From Amblyornis subalaris (Eukaryota > Chordata > Aves > Passeriformes > Ptilonorhynchidae): a DNA stretch of 64,000 nt. The translations under genes were made by a program, and so were the position numbers. Shown here piece after piece: positions 61,423 to 64,000 of this stretch. The notes beneath the pieces are model-generated. The model did no database searches. It was not told the origin of the DNA and saw nothing but the letters and a program-made list of their open reading frames with translations. Every line of letters starts with the position of its first letter. The stretch's first letter is position 1. The stretch is from NCBI GenBank assembly GCA_018881555.1, contig JACAXG010000050.1:1674001-1738000 (forward strand). The letters run 5' to 3'.

Positions 61423-64000
61423 CAAACCGAACACCAAGCATAAAAAGAGCACTCGGTGGCCACCTGTAGTTCAAGTAATGCGCCTGACATCATGTAGGAG
61501 TGCTCCGGTGCTAGCAGACACAGAATCAATCATTTTCAGAGTGCTATTCACTGCAGCAGTCCTTGTCCTCTGCTTGCCTTGACCTTGTCCCACAATTTTT
61601 CCTTCTCTTCTAGATCTAGTCTCAGCTCCAGGATCTTTGTCCAAATCTGTTTTCTTCCATGACCTCATACAGACTAGGTCCAGCATTTGCTCAGACTGGA
61701 TCCCCCTCCCAGCTGCAATAGTTCCAGCAAGAAGGACATTGTGAGCACAGAGGCACTTTCCCCAGGGCTGGAAGAGGATGCTCCTCTGTACAAAAGAGCA
61801 GTGGGCATAGCTGCCAAAAATTTCCAAGTGTGTCCACATTGGTACTGTGCTGGATATTCCTGCCCTGAATCATAATTCCAAATGCATGGATTTGGAAACA
61901 AGTTCAATGAGCGAGATAAAGAGTGCAAGGAGTTGGTGTGTCTGGCAGTTCTTGGCAGAGAAACTCGTGGCCAGATCAGCATGGGTTACCTACCAGCTAG
62001 TCAGTTCTGCTAGGCAAAACATATTTTTCTTATTCTCAGGAACATCTGAACACCTTTTTTCTGATTTTTTAGGTAAATTCTCTAAATAAATTCTCATTAA
62101 GCCAAATTTCTTAGCTGTTATCTTTTAGAATTGTCAGTTTGCAAAGGTATAAATAATTAGAAAGGGATAAGATACAGAGTGGGCCCTAGTTTTCACAAGA
62201 CAGTAGGGATAGAGGAAATCTAGGTACAAGGCTTCACTGAATAAAGGTTCACTGGTATAAGAGAATGACATAGCATAATGTCATCTGAGAAGCACCCATA
62301 AAAGATCACAGCTTTCAATTCCTCCAGCACTCTGTGCAATTCAGAAAGGGTTCAGAGTATAACAGAGTAATTGATGGTAACTATGCAGGCTTTATTTTGC
62401 TTTATTCAGCAACAGTTGATAATTGGATGAAGATGAAAAAAGGGTGGACCATACCCTTATATTTCATACCTATAAAATTCTTGCAAGTTTCATCTGCCTT
62501 GGCTGAACNGGAACTGCAGCTCTGTGCTGGCTGGTGGTATTCATCTCTGCCCTTTGTGGAACGTTCAGGAATATATATTCCCGTGAAAAATATCATAGTA
62601 AATATCTGAAGACAGGGAAATGAGCTCGTGTGCCAGATGGCTATGACTTACTGACGATCTGATGGAGCAGGTTTCCTGCAGAAGAGAAATTTATAATTTG
62701 TAATTGAAATGGTACTTCGAATTACCTTAGCATGTTCTATCCATATCACTTGGAGTGTGATGGATTTATCAAAAGGAATTTATATTAATCCCTTGGCATG
62801 GCTGGCTATCTCCAGCAAAACACTACTCACAGGGCCATCGTAACTCCTGATGCTATTGTTTTTGTTTGGTTGGTTAATTTTCTCAGAAAATGGATAACAA
62901 GAGAATCCAGTCAGATTGCTTTCCTTGTTAGTCAGCATGCATATCATCCAGAAGGGGCAATTGAAGCTAGATATAAAAAAGGATGTTGTATAATGTACAG
63001 TCTTGATGATCAATCCTTTCCTCTCATAAATATCCACTCAGAACTCCCCAACTGTGTTCCCTTTGACTTTGTGTCCTCTTTGTATTGATTTTCCAATAGC
63101 AGTCTGATTCCTGCATTTGTCTGCAGAAACTACTAATAGAAAGGCAGAATTTTCAATGTGTAACATGACTTTTCACACAACAGACCCATTAAAATCTACA
63201 TTTGTTTAGACAGTTAACAGAGTAACACCATATGATGTACTGGACAGATTTAGACATGTAAAGATGGAGACAGTCACATAGGGGAAAACACAGTACTGGT
63301 GCTAATTAGGCACTAATTAAAGTAGATAGGCACTTATGTCTAAATCCAGAAAATGCAAAATATGTTAGAAACACACAGCTGCCTCCAGAATAGTTGGTGC
63401 ATGCGTGCAACCCCATGCAGTGTTACAGCACTGCAACACCAGAGAGCAGCAGCNACAGCTTAGCGAGGAGCTCTCAGCAGGAGTAGCCAGAGTGGAGAGG
63501 GCCATCCTGGCACTGATTTACCTCAGCCAATTTGAGAGACATTTTACAGCTTCCTGTAGAGCACCACATTCTATAGCAGAGGAAAAAGCTTCAGGGAGAA
63601 GTAAGCTAATACATCAAGAGGTGCATTGGTGTNGGAGCTGGGAACACTATGGGACAAGGAAGCAGCTACCTAGCCTAGTCTATAAGGAACCCCAATCCAG
63701 ATGTCTAAAACCACTCCTAAAATTAATATTCTAACTCCTAATATTATACTAAGAGTAGTGCCACCACTACTGTCTTATAAAATAAGGCAGACCTAAAAAC
63801 AAGGTCTCCCTTTCTCAGGAGTGAGGGCTCCAACCAGTGTGAGACAACTCTCCAGCTTGTTTGGTTTTAGGGTTTTGGGGTTAGGGGCAGGGAGTGAAAG
63901 CAGAAGGAAAGTGAAAAGCCAAAGTGAAGTTAAAAAAAGCAGCAAGTTCATATGAGGGACTGGAAAAGAGTGGTGCATCACAGGTGAAGACAGATCCTAC
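61423..64000. other. UST far 5' flank, no gene seen
   Basis: Mostly A+T-rich unique sequence. The minus-strand frame at 61471-61839 (122 codons) and the plus-strand frame at 63405-63734 lack domains. A telomere-like G-rich run lies at 63863-63892. In other vertebrates the next gene in this direction is SASH1, and no part of it is seen. Confidence 0.5.
63870..63892 (+). repeat. Telomere-like G-quadruplex motif
   Basis: GGG-TTTT-GGGG-TTA-GGGG-CA-GGG matches the canonical four-run pattern with loops of 4, 3 and 2. The preceding GGTTTTA makes the stretch look like degenerate telomeric sequence. Confidence 0.7.

Noticed and set aside
61471..61839. 122-codon minus-strand frame upstream of UST, considered as another gene's exon
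   Set aside because: No recognisable family; ends are not convincing splice sites. Left as unassigned flank.
1..64000. Search for CRISPR arrays, tRNA/rRNA genes, bacterial operons or a novel multi-gene system
   Set aside because: The window is vertebrate intron and flank. No regularly spaced repeats, no RNA gene folds and no gene clusters are visible.

Overview
This is avian nuclear DNA that is almost entirely non-coding. Several CR1 LINE copies are present, including 3' ends carrying the ATTCTATG-type tail. There is also an ERV-L-type integrase remnant, an intact solo LTR, and one CpG-island first exon whose product matches vertebrate uronyl 2-sulfotransferase (UST). A bird, quite possibly a passerine, fits best, but the species cannot be read from the sequence. 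Isolated single Ns occur throughout, as expected of a draft assembly with unresolved or heterozygous bases.

Layout. The only protein-coding exon I can support is UST exon 1 on the minus strand. It runs from the ATG at 58176-58174 to the donor GT at 57917-57916, and it encodes 86 codons plus one base: the cytosolic tail, the signal anchor and the start of the lumenal stem. It lies in a GC-rich CpG island (about 57430-58800). A TATAAA box on the minus strand at 58813-58818 marks a likely promoter, and the long 5' leader carries upstream ORFs and a (CTG)4(CGG)11(CTG)3 repeat (plus-strand reading). Everything left of 57917 is UST intron 1, open at the window edge; exon 2 is not present. The DNA right of about 58820 is 5' flank, which in other vertebrates lies between UST and SASH1.

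The intron holds the mobile elements. Young to middle-aged CR1 fragments lie at 14843-15288, 20358-20412, 31285-31782, 40445-41000, 55614-55990, 56167-56430 and 56757-57040. Much older CR1 relics are likely at 7225-7535, 16785-16905 and 30296-31080. A broken ERV-L-like 3' end lies at about 26090-27550. A complete 796-bp solo LTR lies at 44064-44859, flanked by the 5-bp duplication ACATG. Both retroviral elements lie in the same orientation as UST transcription. The remaining sequence is A+T-rich unique intron with short A/C- or G/T-rich low-complexity tracts and a few microsatellites.

I found no RNA genes, no CRISPR, no bacterial-type systems and no second protein gene. The many other short open frames lack recognisable domains, conserved splice structure or coding context. 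The most useful second-look items are the LTR as a possible alternative sense promoter inside UST intron 1, the repeat-bearing upstream ORF in the UST leader, and the sense orientation of both retroviral elements.
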